A stretch of DNA of 64,000 nucleotides, from positions 2,340,132 to 2,404,131 of the forward strand of contig OY282519.1 in NCBI GenBank assembly GCA_958296405.1, written 5' to 3'. The DNA is from an uncultured Pseudomonadales bacterium (lineage in GTDB: Bacteria > Pseudomonadota > Gammaproteobacteria > Pseudomonadales > Azotimanducaceae). The notes beneath the pieces were generated by a model. It searched no databases and was not told where the DNA came from. It saw only the letters and a program-made list of their open reading frames with translations. A program made the translations under genes and the position numbers. Below are positions 1 to 9,115 of this stretch, in pieces. Each line of letters starts with the position of its first letter. Position 1 is the first letter of the stretch.

Positions 1-1
1 G

Positions 2-181
2 GAGCGGATCATGGCTGGCATCCAAGACCCGGAAGTGAAGGCAGGGCTGATCGCCAACACCGAGGCGTCCGTTGCGCGTGGCGTCTTTGGCTCGCCGAGC
101 TTCTTCGTTGGCGACGAACTCTTCTTCGGCAAGGACAAGCTGCGCGACGTGGAGGACGAGATTGCGCGGCAGCAGGGATAG
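2..181 (+). CDS. 2-hydroxychromene-2-carboxylate isomerase-like protein, 3' end only
   Basis: The window opens inside this gene; only the last 59 residues are present, ending at TAG 179-181. The readable C-terminus contains GVFGSPSFFVGDELFFGKD followed by a short helix. This is the characteristic end of DsbA-like glutathione-dependent HCCA isomerases: the cis-proline loop GSPSFF and the FFGKD strand. Family members act in the cytoplasm on aromatic ring-cleavage intermediates, which suits the Rieske oxygenase gene 3 kb downstream. The 5' part lies outside the window, so full length and catalytic residues cannot be checked. A generic DsbA-family oxidoreductase is the alternative. Confidence 0.75.
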   Translation, partial: ERIMAGIQDPEVKAGLIANTEASVARGVFGSPSFFVGDELFFGKDKLRDVEDEIARQQG

Positions 182-244
182 GCGCCGGCGTTTTGGGCGG
201 CGTGAGGCGCTGATGTTGCCGCCGTGATCTGCCCGGCCGTGCCG

Positions 245-718
245 ATGGAAGACGCCGCGCGTGGCCAGCGCTACCGCTATTGGCTGCACCGAGACGTGGC
301 TGACACTGGCAAGGCGGGCTTGGTGTTCGTGATGCTGAACCCATCCACTGCCGATGACGCCAACGACGATCCCACCATCCGACGTTGCATCGCGTTCGCC
401 CAACAGTGGGGGTACCGGGAGCTCACCGTGGTGAATCTCTTTGCGTTGCGGGCGACCCGTCCCAGAGACTTGCTCCGGCAAGGCGAGCAAGCCATCGGCG
501 AGCGCAACGATGAGGTATTGCGTTGGGTGGTCGGGCATCCGGACACCTCCACGGTCGTGGCCGCATGGGGGAATCACGGCGACCACCTCAAACGCGCCGC
601 GGCGGTGCTGCCCATCATCGCCCCGGTGATGGCGCTACGGACCACAAAGCGCGGTTGCCCCGCGCATCCTCTGTATGTGCCTAAATCCGCTCGACCTTGC
701 CCCTACAGGAGCGCCTAG
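245..718 (+). CDS. DUF1643 family protein
   Basis: Protein of 157 residues from ATG 245; an in-frame GTG at 224 would add 7 residues. The segment FVMLNPSTADDANDDPTIRR followed by WGYRELTVVNLFALRAT is diagnostic of DUF1643. Biochemical function is unknown; members are small cytoplasmic proteins often found near mobile or defence genes. Length matches the family. The C-terminus after the HPLYVPKS segment, which is conserved in the family, is short. It stands alone between the isomerase end and the helicase gene, with about 100 bp before the latter. Confidence 0.8.
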   Translation: MEDAARGQRYRYWLHRDVADTGKAGLVFVMLNPSTADDANDDPTIRRCIAFAQQWGYRELTVVNLFALRATRPRDLLRQGEQAIGERNDEVLRWVVGHPDTSTVVAAWGNHGDHLKRAAAVLPIIAPVMALRTTKRGCPAHPLYVPKSARPCPYRSA

Positions 719-815
719 CGCCGCCGAGTGGCTGGGCAGGTGAAGGCAGTTCATCGCCGCACCCGCAGATGGGGCTGTTAGGATTCACAAGGTGTCCCCA
801 CGATGCGCACCTTGA

Positions 816-3029
816 ATGGAGATTTCCTTCGACCACAAGTATCACCCCTCCCTGATTAGCCTGACGCCCAAAGAGCAGGCGCAAGCGATCCGGGCGATCG
901 TCCGTTACCAGAAGTCACCGGACCACCCCTCGCTGAACTTGGAACGGCTCGGCGGTGGTTCGCGTCGCCGACGCCTTTGTAGCATCCGCGCCTCGCAGGA
1001 ACTGCGGATACTGCTTGCCCAGCAGGGCGATGTGACGGTCGTGCTCCGAGCGGGCCACCACGACGACATCTACCGGCTGGCGAACCGAAACAACTTTGTC
1101 GTGCCCCCCGATGGACGCCCGGGCCTCATGCGCGTCCTGCCGGAAGCCGACGCAAGCAGGTTGCCGGAAGCCAACGACGACATCGTGCGACCAGCGGGCG
1201 AAGTCCGCGATGAATCGATAGCAACTCCCACATCCACCGTGCTCGAGCCGGCGCACGACGTCCCATCCATCCTCGGACACTGGAGCGCCGCGGAACTCGC
1301 CCAAGCGGGATTCGACGAAGACGAGATCAGCAAGCTGCGCCGCGCCACACAGGACACGCTGCTTGATGTTTGGCCGGCCATCAGCAACGAGCAGCTCGAT
1401 TTTGTTGTGGAGTGCATGGAATCTACCCCGGAGCAGTTGCGGCAGAACCGACTCTTCAACGACGAACAGGCCGAGGCTGATCGTTTCCGAACTGCGATTG
1501 TCGAACGCGGCGCGCTCGGCGGCCTTTCGTCGCTTTTGACGGCTGAAGAGTTCGAGCGCTTTATGGCGGCCCCGATCGAAGAGTGGATGATCTTCCTCCA
1601 CCCCGATCAACGTGCTTTGGTAGAACGTCGCTTCAGTGGCCCGGCTCGAGTGCGGGGCGCCGCCGGCACGGGCAAAACCGTAGTCGCCCTGCATCGCGCC
1701 GCAGTGCTAGCCAAACGCTACAAGGCAGATGCTCACGGCGAGCGTCCGCCGGTGCTGTTCACCACCTACATAAGGACCTTGCCGCCGCTGCTTGAGGACC
1801 TATACGGCAGATTGCCCAGCCGGGTGGAAGGCGGCGTTCACTTCGTCAATGTAGACAAATTGGCATCTGAATTATGCCAAAGTGCTGGACAGCCATCGCG
1901 CAACGACCCCAACGCCGCGAAAAAGGCATTCAATTCGGCATTCAGAGCCGTGGTTCGCCCGAACACGCCACTGCATGGTGTGGCCGGCCCCTATCTTCGC
2001 GAGGAACTCCAAGCAGTGCTCAAGGGAAGGGGCGTCGATTCCTTGGCGGAGTACTTGTACATGGAACGCACGGGACGCCGGACGCGATTCACAGCACCCA
2101 TGCGCGAGCAGGTATGGACGTTGCTTGAGGTTTGGGACAAGCAGCTAGACGAAGCCGGCGTGGAGGACTTTGCGGATGTCGCTCGCCGCGCCAGGGACTT
2201 CGCGCGCGGGCGCGAACCGATGTACCGCGCCGCGGTGATCGATGAAGCACAAGATCTCTCGCTGGTGAAACTCCAGTTGGTGCAGGCGCTCGTGAGCGAC
2301 CGCGATGGCAACATGCCTGCTGATGCATTGCTCATCGTTGGCGATGGCGCTCAGAAAATCTACCCAGGCGGCTTCACCCTTGCTCAAGCCGGTTTGGACG
2401 TGCGCGGCAACAGCACCGTGCTGCGCGTCAACTACCGCAACACTCAAGAGATCGTGGCCGCCGCGATGGCAGCCGCCGGCGCGGAGCCAGTGAACGATCT
2501 TGGCGACGAATTCCTGCGCGGCGAGGCGGAAACGGCGCCCGTCCTAACGGGCAACAGACCGATCTTGGCGTGTCGGGGCGAAGTGGATACGCAGATCGAC
2601 TATGTGGCGGAACAGGTACGGCTGCTCTGCGAGAACAGCCCGCTCGACTTTGGCGACATCGCTGTGCTCGTGGCAACGGGTAACTTAGGAGGGCGGGTCA
2701 TTAATCGGCTCGGCCGCTCGGGAATCAGAGCGGTGTCGTTGCTCCAGCTGAAGGGCAGCCCCAGCTCGTGTCTGAAAGTGGGCACATTCCATCGCTCCAA
2801 GGGGTTGGATTTCAAGGTGGTGTTTCTGCTCGATATCTCGGCCGGCGCATTTCCAACCGCGCGTGGGGCTTGGCAGACGGTAGAGGAGCACGAAGAGCAG
2901 CGCAACTTGGAGATCAGCCTGTTGTTCGTGGCCATGACTCGCGCTCGAGACCGTTTGTTCATCCTGTGCAACCAAGAGCCGAGCGAAGTGCTCTATGAGG
3001 CGCTCGACTACTTGGAAGTGGCGGATTAG
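816..3029 (+). CDS. UvrD/Rep-family superfamily 1 helicase with N-terminal RelE/ParE-like domain
   Basis: 737 residues from ATG 816. Residues 1-92 look like a RelE/ParE toxin-fold domain, ending in the typical strand LRAGHHDDIYRLANR. A linker and an acidic helical region follow, then an SF1 helicase core: Walker A GAAGTGKT at 281-288, Walker B/motif II IDEAQD with the Asp at 476, motif III-like VGDGAQKIYPGG, motif IV-like VNYRNTQE, motif V TFHRSKGLDFKVVFL and motif VI FVAMTRARDRL. It should be an ATP-dependent DNA (or RNA) translocase. The toxin-like domain may target it or act as a sensor; this is inference. It is not in an operon with the DUF1643 gene (97-bp gap), and the Rieske gene starts 43 bp downstream. 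Confidence 0.85.
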   Translation: MEISFDHKYHPSLISLTPKEQAQAIRAIVRYQKSPDHPSLNLERLGGGSRRRRLCSIRASQELRILLAQQGDVTVVLRAGHHDDIYRLANRNNFVVPPDGRPGLMRVLPEADASRLPEANDDIVRPAGEVRDESIATPTSTVLEPAHDVPSILGHWSAAELAQAGFDEDEISKLRRATQDTLLDVWPAISNEQLDFVVECMESTPEQLRQNRLFNDEQAEADRFRTAIVERGALGGLSSLLTAEEFERFMAAPIEEWMIFLHPDQRALVERRFSGPARVRGAAGTGKTVVALHRAAVLAKRYKADAHGERPPVLFTTYIRTLPPLLEDLYGRLPSRVEGGVHFVNVDKLASELCQSAGQPSRNDPNAAKKAFNSAFRAVVRPNTPLHGVAGPYLREELQAVLKGRGVDSLAEYLYMERTGRRTRFTAPMREQVWTLLEVWDKQLDEAGVEDFADVARRARDFARGREPMYRAAVIDEAQDLSLVKLQLVQALVSDRDGNMPADALLIVGDGAQKIYPGGFTLAQAGLDVRGNSTVLRVNYRNTQEIVAAAMAAAGAEPVNDLGDEFLRGEAETAPVLTGNRPILACRGEVDTQIDYVAEQVRLLCENSPLDFGDIAVLVATGNLGGRVINRLGRSGIRAVSLLQLKGSPSSCLKVGTFHRSKGLDFKVVFLLDISAGAFPTARGAWQTVEEHEEQRNLEISLLFVAMTRARDRLFILCNQEPSEVLYEALDYLEVAD

Positions 3030-3072
3030 CGTGGCTGCCGGAGCGCCTGGCCGTACCGAAGGAGTTTTTGGC

Positions 3073-4259
3073 ATGACAGACGTTTTCGACGCGCCTCGAC
3101 AATGTTTGCCAAGCACCGCCTACTTCGACGCCGCGTGGTATGGCAAGGAGCTTGACGCGCTGTTCGACAAGGCTTGGGTGTGGGTGGCCACGGAGGGGCG
3201 GCTCAAGGATCCGGGGGATTTCGTCACCTGCCGGGTGTTGCATCATCCATTGTTCGTCGTGCGTGATGCCAATGGCGAACTGCACGCCTTCCACAACGTC
3301 TGCCGCCACCGCGGCTGCGAACTCGTCGAGGGGCGGGGCAACTTGGGCACGGCGGTGCGCTGCCCCTACACCGCTGGACGTATTCGCTGCAAGGCGCCTT
3401 GCGTGGCGTTCCCAACGAGAAGGAGTGTTTTGGCTCCGTGCCGCGAACGGCCATGTCATTGCACGCCGCGGCGGTTGGCGTGCATCAAGGGATGGTCTAC
3501 GTCAATCCCCACCCAAACCCGCCGGAGCCGTTCGACGCTTGGATTGCGGGTTTGGATGAACATGCTTGGCCGCATCGCTTGGACGATGGCAGCATGCGTT
3601 TTGCTGGGGAGTTGTGCTATGAGATGCGCTGCAACTGGAAGGTGTTCTACGAAAACGCGGTGGACGGCTACCACTTGGGTTACCTGCACGACCGCACACT
3701 TGGCAAGCTGCGCCCGCACAACAACGTCTGGCGGCGGGTTGGCCGCCACGCCATGTGGTACTCCACCGAACGCGATGGCCCGCCGCAGGCGAGCAGCATC
3801 CTCACGGCGCAGTTGGCCGACGGCGCCGGCGCCCAGCGCTTGCCTGGGCATGAAACGCCAAACTACCCCGGCGTCGTCATGCTGTTCCCGCTCACGGTCT
3901 TTTCGCCCAACCCATGGGGCTTCTACATTTCCGTCATTGAGCCGACGGGCCCGGAGACCACAACCTTGCGCACATTGAGCTGGGTGCCGGAAGGGTTTTG
4001 GGGCAGGGTCTTTGCAGGCGGCGACGAGGGTGAAGTAGTGCGCTTGGAGGAGCTGAAGGAACATCCCTTGGAGTCTGGCAACTTCCAGATCGAGGACATG
4101 TGGATTTGCGAGAAGATTCAGCGCAATTTGCATTCGCCGAGATTCGCGGTGGGGCCAATGGCGAACGGGCCGGGCGCCGAATCGCCAGTGATGCACTTCC
4201 AGCAAAGCGTGCTGGCCTACTTGCAGGGTCAATTGGGCGACCGCATGGCGGCCGGCTAG
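3073..4259 (+). pseudogene. Rieske (2Fe-2S) aromatic-ring-hydroxylating oxygenase alpha subunit, frameshifted
   Basis: Begins at ATG 3073 behind a good AAGGAG site. The first frame runs to the second Rieske ligand pair. CRHRGC gives Cys77 and His79 and CPY gives Cys97, but the following His is lost because one C is missing between 3369 and 3370 (expected TAC CAC CGC TGG, present TAC ACC GCT GG). The rest reads in the next frame to TAG 4257-4259. It includes the mononuclear iron motif in NAVDGYHLGYLH (D-x2-H-x4-H) and the complete C-terminal catalytic domain. Restoring one base gives 395 residues, normal for this family. Intact enzymes dihydroxylate or demethylate aromatic or quaternary amine substrates. 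The lesion is a true pseudogene or an assembly error; the rest of the gene shows no decay. Confidence 0.85.
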
Positions 4260-4306
4260 GCACTGCATGGTGAACGACTCCCGCGTCGCCCTCTAGGAAC
4301 CACACG

Positions 4307-5335
4307 ATGAGCGATACCCGTGCGCCTGTTTCGTTTGGCCTCAACCGGCTAGATCTGCGCTCCCCAGCGCACTTCGCTGCGGATGCGCGGCGTTTGGAGT
4401 TACTCGGTTGGCGCTACGGTTTCATCCCGTCCTCGCCGCTGTTGGCGCTGGATCCCTATGTGATGCTCGCGCGTGCATTGGAGGCGACGGATGCCATCGT
4501 GCTTGGGCCGCTGATCGAGAACCCCGTGATGCGCCATCCGGCGGTGATCGCCGGCTCCATCGCCACGGTGGACAGCATCCAACCTGGGCGCACGCTGCTC
4601 GGCATGGGCGTTGGCGACACCGCCGTGCGGCTGATGGGCAAGCGGCCAGCCACGGTGGCGGCGTTGGAGCGCGCCGTGGAAACCATCCGCGCACTCAATT
4701 CGGGCCAAGAAGTCGCCGTTCGCGCGGCTAGGCCGGCGCGGCTGCGCCATGCGGCCGCCGTGCCGGTGTGGGTTGCCGCGCAAGGCGCGAAGACGCTCAG
4801 GATGGCCGGCCGGGTGGCGGACGGAGTGTTCATCCGCGTCGGCATACATCCTGAGAATCTGCGCCGGGCGGTAGACGCTGTGCGGGCGGGCGAGCGGGAA
4901 GCCGGTCGGCCAGCGGGCGAAGTGCGCATCGGCTGCGTCTTCCACACCGTGTTCGGCGACGACGCCGAGCGAACGCGGCGCATCGCGCGGGCCGTGGCCG
5001 CCGGCTACTACGAGTACTCGCCGGCGCTCTTCACCAACATCGGCCTAGGTTGGGATGGCGAGCCGGTGGCGACGCTGAAGCGCCGCGTCTGGCCGGATTT
5101 CCACCACGCCCGCGACATGGAAGCCGCCGGGGATGTGGTGGCCTTCCTGCCGGACACGGCGGCGAACGCCTTTGCGCTGGTGGGCCCGTTTGAGGCGATT
5201 CGAGAGCAATTGCGCGCGATTCTGGAGATGGGGCTGCCCATCGAGATCATCGTGCCGCATCCCGTGCCGACCCCGGTGCCGGGCGACGGCGACTATGCGA
5301 AGCAGTTCGCGGAGCGCGTGATCGAACGGTTGTGA
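4307..5335 (+). CDS. LLM-class flavin-dependent oxidoreductase (luciferase-like monooxygenase)
   Basis: 342 residues from ATG 4307, 47 bp after the Rieske gene and probably co-transcribed with it. A bacterial-luciferase TIM-barrel fold is indicated by the early strand WRYGFIPSSPL, the conserved block LGPLIENPVMRHPAVIA, RTLLGMGVGDTAVRLMG and WVAAQGAKTLRMAGRVADGV, which together form the F420/FMN-binding face. Length is typical. Family members are F420- or FMN-dependent dehydrogenases or monooxygenases; the substrate cannot be read. Its TGA overlaps the possible GTG/ATG start of the downstream ORF, but the real start of that gene is probably later. Confidence 0.85.
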   Translation: MSDTRAPVSFGLNRLDLRSPAHFAADARRLELLGWRYGFIPSSPLLALDPYVMLARALEATDAIVLGPLIENPVMRHPAVIAGSIATVDSIQPGRTLLGMGVGDTAVRLMGKRPATVAALERAVETIRALNSGQEVAVRAARPARLRHAAAVPVWVAAQGAKTLRMAGRVADGVFIRVGIHPENLRRAVDAVRAGEREAGRPAGEVRIGCVFHTVFGDDAERTRRIARAVAAGYYEYSPALFTNIGLGWDGEPVATLKRRVWPDFHHARDMEAAGDVVAFLPDTAANAFALVGPFEAIREQLRAILEMGLPIEIIVPHPVPTPVPGDGDYAKQFAERVIERL

Positions 5336-5411
5336 TGGTTGCCGGGCCGGCCAGTGCTGGCACGCCCGCTGACGTGTCCTTCAACTTGCAGTTGGCCGTT
5401 ATCGGCGTTAA

Positions 5412-5464
5412 TTTTGGCCGTATTCGGGCGCAGACAGTGCATTTCATGCCAAATACGGCCAAAA
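5412..5464. promoter_or_regulatory. 13-bp perfect inverted repeat, candidate operator of the Fic gene
   Basis: TTTTGGCCGTATT at 5412-5424 and its exact reverse complement AATACGGCCAAAA at 5452-5464 are separated by 27 bp. Further GGCCGTT/GGCCGTA half sites occur at 5394-5400, 5511-5517 and 5523-5531. The stretch is A/T-richer than its surroundings and sits just before the probable ATG 5494. This is what a dimeric wHTH autoregulator would bind; the downstream Fic protein has such a domain. The binding itself is inference. Confidence 0.55.
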
Positions 5465-5493
5465 AGAACCCCTTAACAAGTCCAAATGTTGAG

Positions 5494-6921
5494 ATGTCCG
5501 CTCGAAAAATGGCCGTAAAGGTGGCCGTATTGGAGCGCCTTGACAGCCAACCTGATGCGCTGAGCCTGCCTGAACTGATGTCCTTGCTGCCGGCAGGCCT
5601 TGCGGAGCGCTCGGTGCGGCGCTGGTTGGCGGAGTTGGTAGCGGAAGGCCGCGTTGAGAGAACCGGACGAAAGCGCGGCACGCGCTATCGTGCAACGGTG
5701 GGTTCGTCAGCGGATGCGTTCGGTAGGGCGACCGAGACGCAAGGCGCTGCGGGCCTTCCCGCTCCTGCACAGCGAACGCCGGCGCCATTGTTCGGCGAAG
5801 CGGCCATTGATGCGCTGGCTTACGTCCGCCAACCGATCTTCCAACGCCGGCCGGTGGCCTACGACGCGGATTGGCTAGCGGCCTATGAACCCAACCACAC
5901 CGCCTACTTTCTTGCCGATGAAGTGGCGCGACTTGAAGCACAAGGCACTAGAGCGTCGCTCGGCGACCCAGCCGGAACTTACGCCAGGCGCATCTACAAC
6001 CGACTGCTAATCGATCTCTCGTACCATTCGTCGCGATTGGAAGGCAACACCTATTCGCTGCTGGACACAGAACGTCTGGTCATCGATGGCAGGAGCGCCG
6101 AAGGCAAGCTGGATTTGGAGACGGTGATGATCGTCAATCACAAGGAGGCGATACGCCATCTCGTGGATCAGAGCATTCAACGCGGCGTGAGCGACGACGA
6201 GATTCTCACATTGCACTACCTGCTGTCGGATGGCTTGGTGGCGGCGGGGGAGAGCGGCACTGTGCGTGACCACGGGGTGCGTGTCGGCGCGTCCACCTAC
6301 TTGCCGCTTGAAGACCGAGCCCGCCTGCAGCGTCAGCTTCGCGCGGTGGCGGAAAAGGCGGCCGCCATCTCCAATCCATACGAGCAGAGCTTGTTCCTGC
6401 TCATCCACATCGCCTACCTGCAAGCGTTCGCCGACGTCAACAAGCGCACGTCGCGGCTCTGCGCCAACATCCCACTGCTACGACACAATCTGGTGCCGCT
6501 GGCGTTCAATGCCGTGGACAGGGAAGACTACGCCGCCGCCGTCCTCGCCATCTATGAGCTGAAGTCCCCGCGGCCGATGGCGGAGCTTTATGCCGCATCC
6601 TACCTGCGAACCTGTGCCGAATACGACGCCACAGTGGAAGCGTCCGGCTTCGACGCAGTGCGCGTGCGCTACCGGCAGCAGCGCCGGCGGGCCATCGCCG
6701 AGATCGTCGCCAACGTCGCGGTCGGTGACGCCTTGGCCAAGCAAGTTCACGCCGCGGCAGCGCGAGTCCCGCCCGAGGAGCGCGACGACTTCGTGGAAGA
6801 CCTCTACGAGGACTTGGCAGCGCTGTCACCGCCAAGGATCGCAGGCCTCGGCATTACCCGACAGGAGCTTCAAGTCTGGCTCGCTCGAAGACGATCCCAT
6901 GATGCTGGAACGGAACGCTAG
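5494..6921 (+). CDS. Fic-domain protein with N-terminal winged helix, non-canonical Fic motif
   Basis: 475 residues from ATG 5494. The frame is open from 5332, but the palindromic operator candidate at 5412-5464 argues for this or the ATG at 5509. A winged-helix region covers residues 5-60 (SLPELMSLLPAGLAERSVRR). An inhibitory-helix motif S-S-R-L-E-G is at 179-184 and fits [S/T]xxxE[G/N], as in self-inhibited class II Fic proteins. The core Fic loop reads QAFADVNKRTSR (310-321), so the usual catalytic His is Gln310 and the GNGR segment is VNKR. Canonical Fic enzymes AMPylate target proteins on hydroxyl groups. This His-less form belongs to a recognisable variant type and may be inactive for AMP transfer or do another reaction. 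The 3' end overlaps the convergent nuclease gene by 4 bp. Confidence 0.8.
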   Translation: MSARKMAVKVAVLERLDSQPDALSLPELMSLLPAGLAERSVRRWLAELVAEGRVERTGRKRGTRYRATVGSSADAFGRATETQGAAGLPAPAQRTPAPLFGEAAIDALAYVRQPIFQRRPVAYDADWLAAYEPNHTAYFLADEVARLEAQGTRASLGDPAGTYARRIYNRLLIDLSYHSSRLEGNTYSLLDTERLVIDGRSAEGKLDLETVMIVNHKEAIRHLVDQSIQRGVSDDEILTLHYLLSDGLVAAGESGTVRDHGVRVGASTYLPLEDRARLQRQLRAVAEKAAAISNPYEQSLFLLIHIAYLQAFADVNKRTSRLCANIPLLRHNLVPLAFNAVDREDYAAAVLAIYELKSPRPMAELYAASYLRTCAEYDATVEASGFDAVRVRYRQQRRRAIAEIVANVAVGDALAKQVHAAAARVPPEERDDFVEDLYEDLAALSPPRIAGLGITRQELQVWLARRRSHDAGTER

Positions 6922-8243
6922 GCTCCCTCGTACTCGTCGATAATCGGGATCGCTGCCTTTGCGATTGCAGCGAATTTCTCGACGAAGTAGTCCGTTATGT
7001 TGCCGGTGCCCTCCTTGCATTCCTGATGCAATGCTGGAATGAGCGTATCCCAATTCCGGTACTCGTCTTCGATCCACTGCCACCACGGCCACTCTTCAGT
7101 TTCACTCTCGCTCGCCCCAAGGGCTTCTCGTAATGCAGCGATTAGCTTCTGACGCCCCTTCTGTTCCCTATCAGTCAACTCTCCTCTAGTAGAGCAAACA
7201 CCGATGTACCAGTCGTTTACGCCTGACACCGCTTCTAGGCGTAGCTGAGTGCATTGAATGTAGCCTCTACTCTTCCACTCTTTCGAGGACTGCCATCCAG
7301 TCCTATACATGCCCATGTAGCTTTTCCTGCGAGGCGAAGCATAGGCACTATAGTAGCTGATGTCGCTAGGATACATGGAGGACTCTTTGGGCCAAGTTTT
7401 CCATACCACTTCTATAAAGCACCGATAGACCTCCTCCTCGATTTCAGGCAAGGCACTGGATACCGTCAAGGCTACGTCCCAGTTTTTCTGATCAGTGAGA
7501 ACAAAATCCCTTAGGGCACTTGATTCGTTCTTCGTCACCGTATGTCCTCCAAACGTGCGCGTACAAAAGGTCTCGGCCTCGCGCAGGAACCAGCGTAGCC
7601 GATCTACGTCGCAGTTCTTGCGACAGTCTGCCAACCATTCTGTGAGTGTGTAGTCAAGGCGATAGTCGTCGAAGCCGTCGCCCCAGGCGTTCCTATCGAC
7701 TTCGTGGTATGGCATGATCTTGAAGGAATCCGCGTCAGACTCCGCCCCGAGGTGGACCAATTCTATGCTCTCTTGTGACGGCGGTTCTCCCTTGGGGGAA
7801 AGGTAGATCAACTTGGAGCTCTTGAATCGCTGGCCCTTGAGCCAGCCAAGGTAGTCCTTGATCTGATCTTGTTGATCGCCGGCGTAGGGCTTGTTCTCGA
7901 TCGCTAGGCAGTGGCCGCCGATGCCAACGCAGATGTCGAGCCGTCTGTCGTCCTTGATCGTCTTTTCCACCTCGACCTCAACGCTGGCGTGATCGAGATG
8001 TTCGGATGCGGCAGAGTATTGCAATCCCTCCAGCAGGAGCTTAAGGAAGGCGGCTCCTTGGCCATGATTGCCGTGGGGGTTCAGTAAGTCAGCGACGATG
8101 CGGGAGAGCCCCAACTCGTCCGTTCGCAAATAGTCGAGGGCATTGAAACGGCGTGCTAGCTGCGTGTCTAGTTCGCGCTCCAGCATCCGCGCTGTTTCAA
8201 GCCGTGGAGCCAGGCCGTCGAAGAACCGTTGATAGTCTTGCAT
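6918..8243 (-). CDS. PD-(D/E)XK nuclease superfamily protein (PDDEXK_4-like)
   Basis: 441 residues. The nuclease core near residues 95-140 reads RRLDICVGIGGHCLAIENK followed by YAGDQQDQIKDYL, giving the Asp and Glu-x-Lys pair of a PD-(D/E)XK active site plus the downstream Gln-rich helix. The N-terminal block FNALDYLRTDELGLSRIVAD and DLLNPHGNHGQG is typical of PF14281-type proteins. These are uncharacterised and commonly found in accessory or defence regions. The C-terminal half is a mixed alpha/beta region I cannot assign. Its stop overlaps the convergent Fic gene. Somewhat lower GC than the flanking catabolic genes suggests acquisition. Confidence 0.8.
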   Translation of the reverse strand: MQDYQRFFDGLAPRLETARMLERELDTQLARRFNALDYLRTDELGLSRIVADLLNPHGNHGQGAAFLKLLLEGLQYSAASEHLDHASVEVEVEKTIKDDRRLDICVGIGGHCLAIENKPYAGDQQDQIKDYLGWLKGQRFKSSKLIYLSPKGEPPSQESIELVHLGAESDADSFKIMPYHEVDRNAWGDGFDDYRLDYTLTEWLADCRKNCDVDRLRWFLREAETFCTRTFGGHTVTKNESSALRDFVLTDQKNWDVALTVSSALPEIEEEVYRCFIEVVWKTWPKESSMYPSDISYYSAYASPRRKSYMGMYRTGWQSSKEWKSRGYIQCTQLRLEAVSGVNDWYIGVCSTRGELTDREQKGRQKLIAALREALGASESETEEWPWWQWIEDEYRNWDTLIPALHQECKEGTGNITDYFVEKFAAIAKAAIPIIDEYEGA

Positions 8244-8378
8244 CCGCCCCTGCCCAGTTGTGGAAAGCCGCTGAAGCGCTTCTCGGCCCTGTCGGCCTTC
8301 CCAACCCTCTCCAAAGTAGCCGCGTGTCGTGCTTGCTGCAAGCGCAAGCCGCGGTCGCCACGCAGCGCAGCGAGAACG

Positions 8379-8852
8379 CTAGTACGGCGTGCCATCCTTA
8401 CGGCTGAACTGGCCGCCGCGTCCTCGATCGGCGATGTGCATGTCGATGTCTGGGTACTCCACAGCGTCGTCGTCCCGGCGGCTGCCGACTTCCAAGTAGG
8501 TCACTGGGGCGTCGGTCTCATTGACGAGGTGATGGCCGTTGCCGTCGCCGGCACGAAAACCGGCACACATGCCGGGCGCGAGCGGCGTGCGGCCGGCGTC
8601 GGTGATCAACGTTGGCTGCCCGTCCAGCACATAGATCAGTTCGTCTTCTCGGGAGTGCCAGTGCCGCTGGGAAGACCACGCGCCCGGCGGCAATGTCACC
8701 AGATTGACGCCGTAGTCCGTCAGCCCGAACGCATCGCCCAAGGCACGCTTTTCCCGTTCGGCGCAGGGCGCGTCGAACTGCGGCGGATAGCGAGTGCCGC
8801 GCCGATACGCCAGTTTCGCCGCCTGAACGGCCACCGCCTGCGGCTGTCGCAT
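8379..8852 (-). CDS. Cupin-domain protein
   Basis: 157 residues. A single beta-barrel cupin is shown by motif 1 HWHSREDELIYVLDG and motif 2 around PGMCAGFRAGDGNGHHLVN. The metal-binding histidines and glutamate of motif 1 are present. Typical members are small metal-dependent dioxygenases, isomerases or sugar-binding proteins; no substrate can be named. It is followed by a 135-bp spacer before the nuclease gene on the same strand and is divergent from the FadJ-like gene (263-bp region between them). Confidence 0.85.
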   Translation of the reverse strand: MRQPQAVAVQAAKLAYRRGTRYPPQFDAPCAEREKRALGDAFGLTDYGVNLVTLPPGAWSSQRHWHSREDELIYVLDGQPTLITDAGRTPLAPGMCAGFRAGDGNGHHLVNETDAPVTYLEVGSRRDDDAVEYPDIDMHIADRGRGGQFSRKDGTPY

Positions 8853-9115
8853 CGCAAGACCTCGGCAAAAAGTGAGTGCGCCATCTTATGCGACGCGGAG
8901 ACTTGCCCGCTTGTTCCATGTGGCCGCGGAGACGATCCAGGCGTCTGATGCCGTGCGGCCGTCAAGGCGGAAACCGGGCGACAAACATTGCATCGTGAAC
9001 CGCATCCGTTGGAACATGGGGCTGCGGTGGCTAAGGCAGGGCTCTCGACAGGCTGGCGACTGTGCTGGCCGCGCCACGCCGCGCCGCGTTTTCGATCCGT
9101 TACTAGGAGCCGCCA
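8853..9115. other. Divergent intergenic region with promoters expected for cupin and FadJ-like genes
   Basis: 263 bp between outward-reading genes. No open frame here has recognisable homology. An AGGAG ribosome site lies at about 9104-9108 just before ATG 9116. I could not identify convincing -35/-10 hexamers in this GC-rich stretch. Confidence 0.4.
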
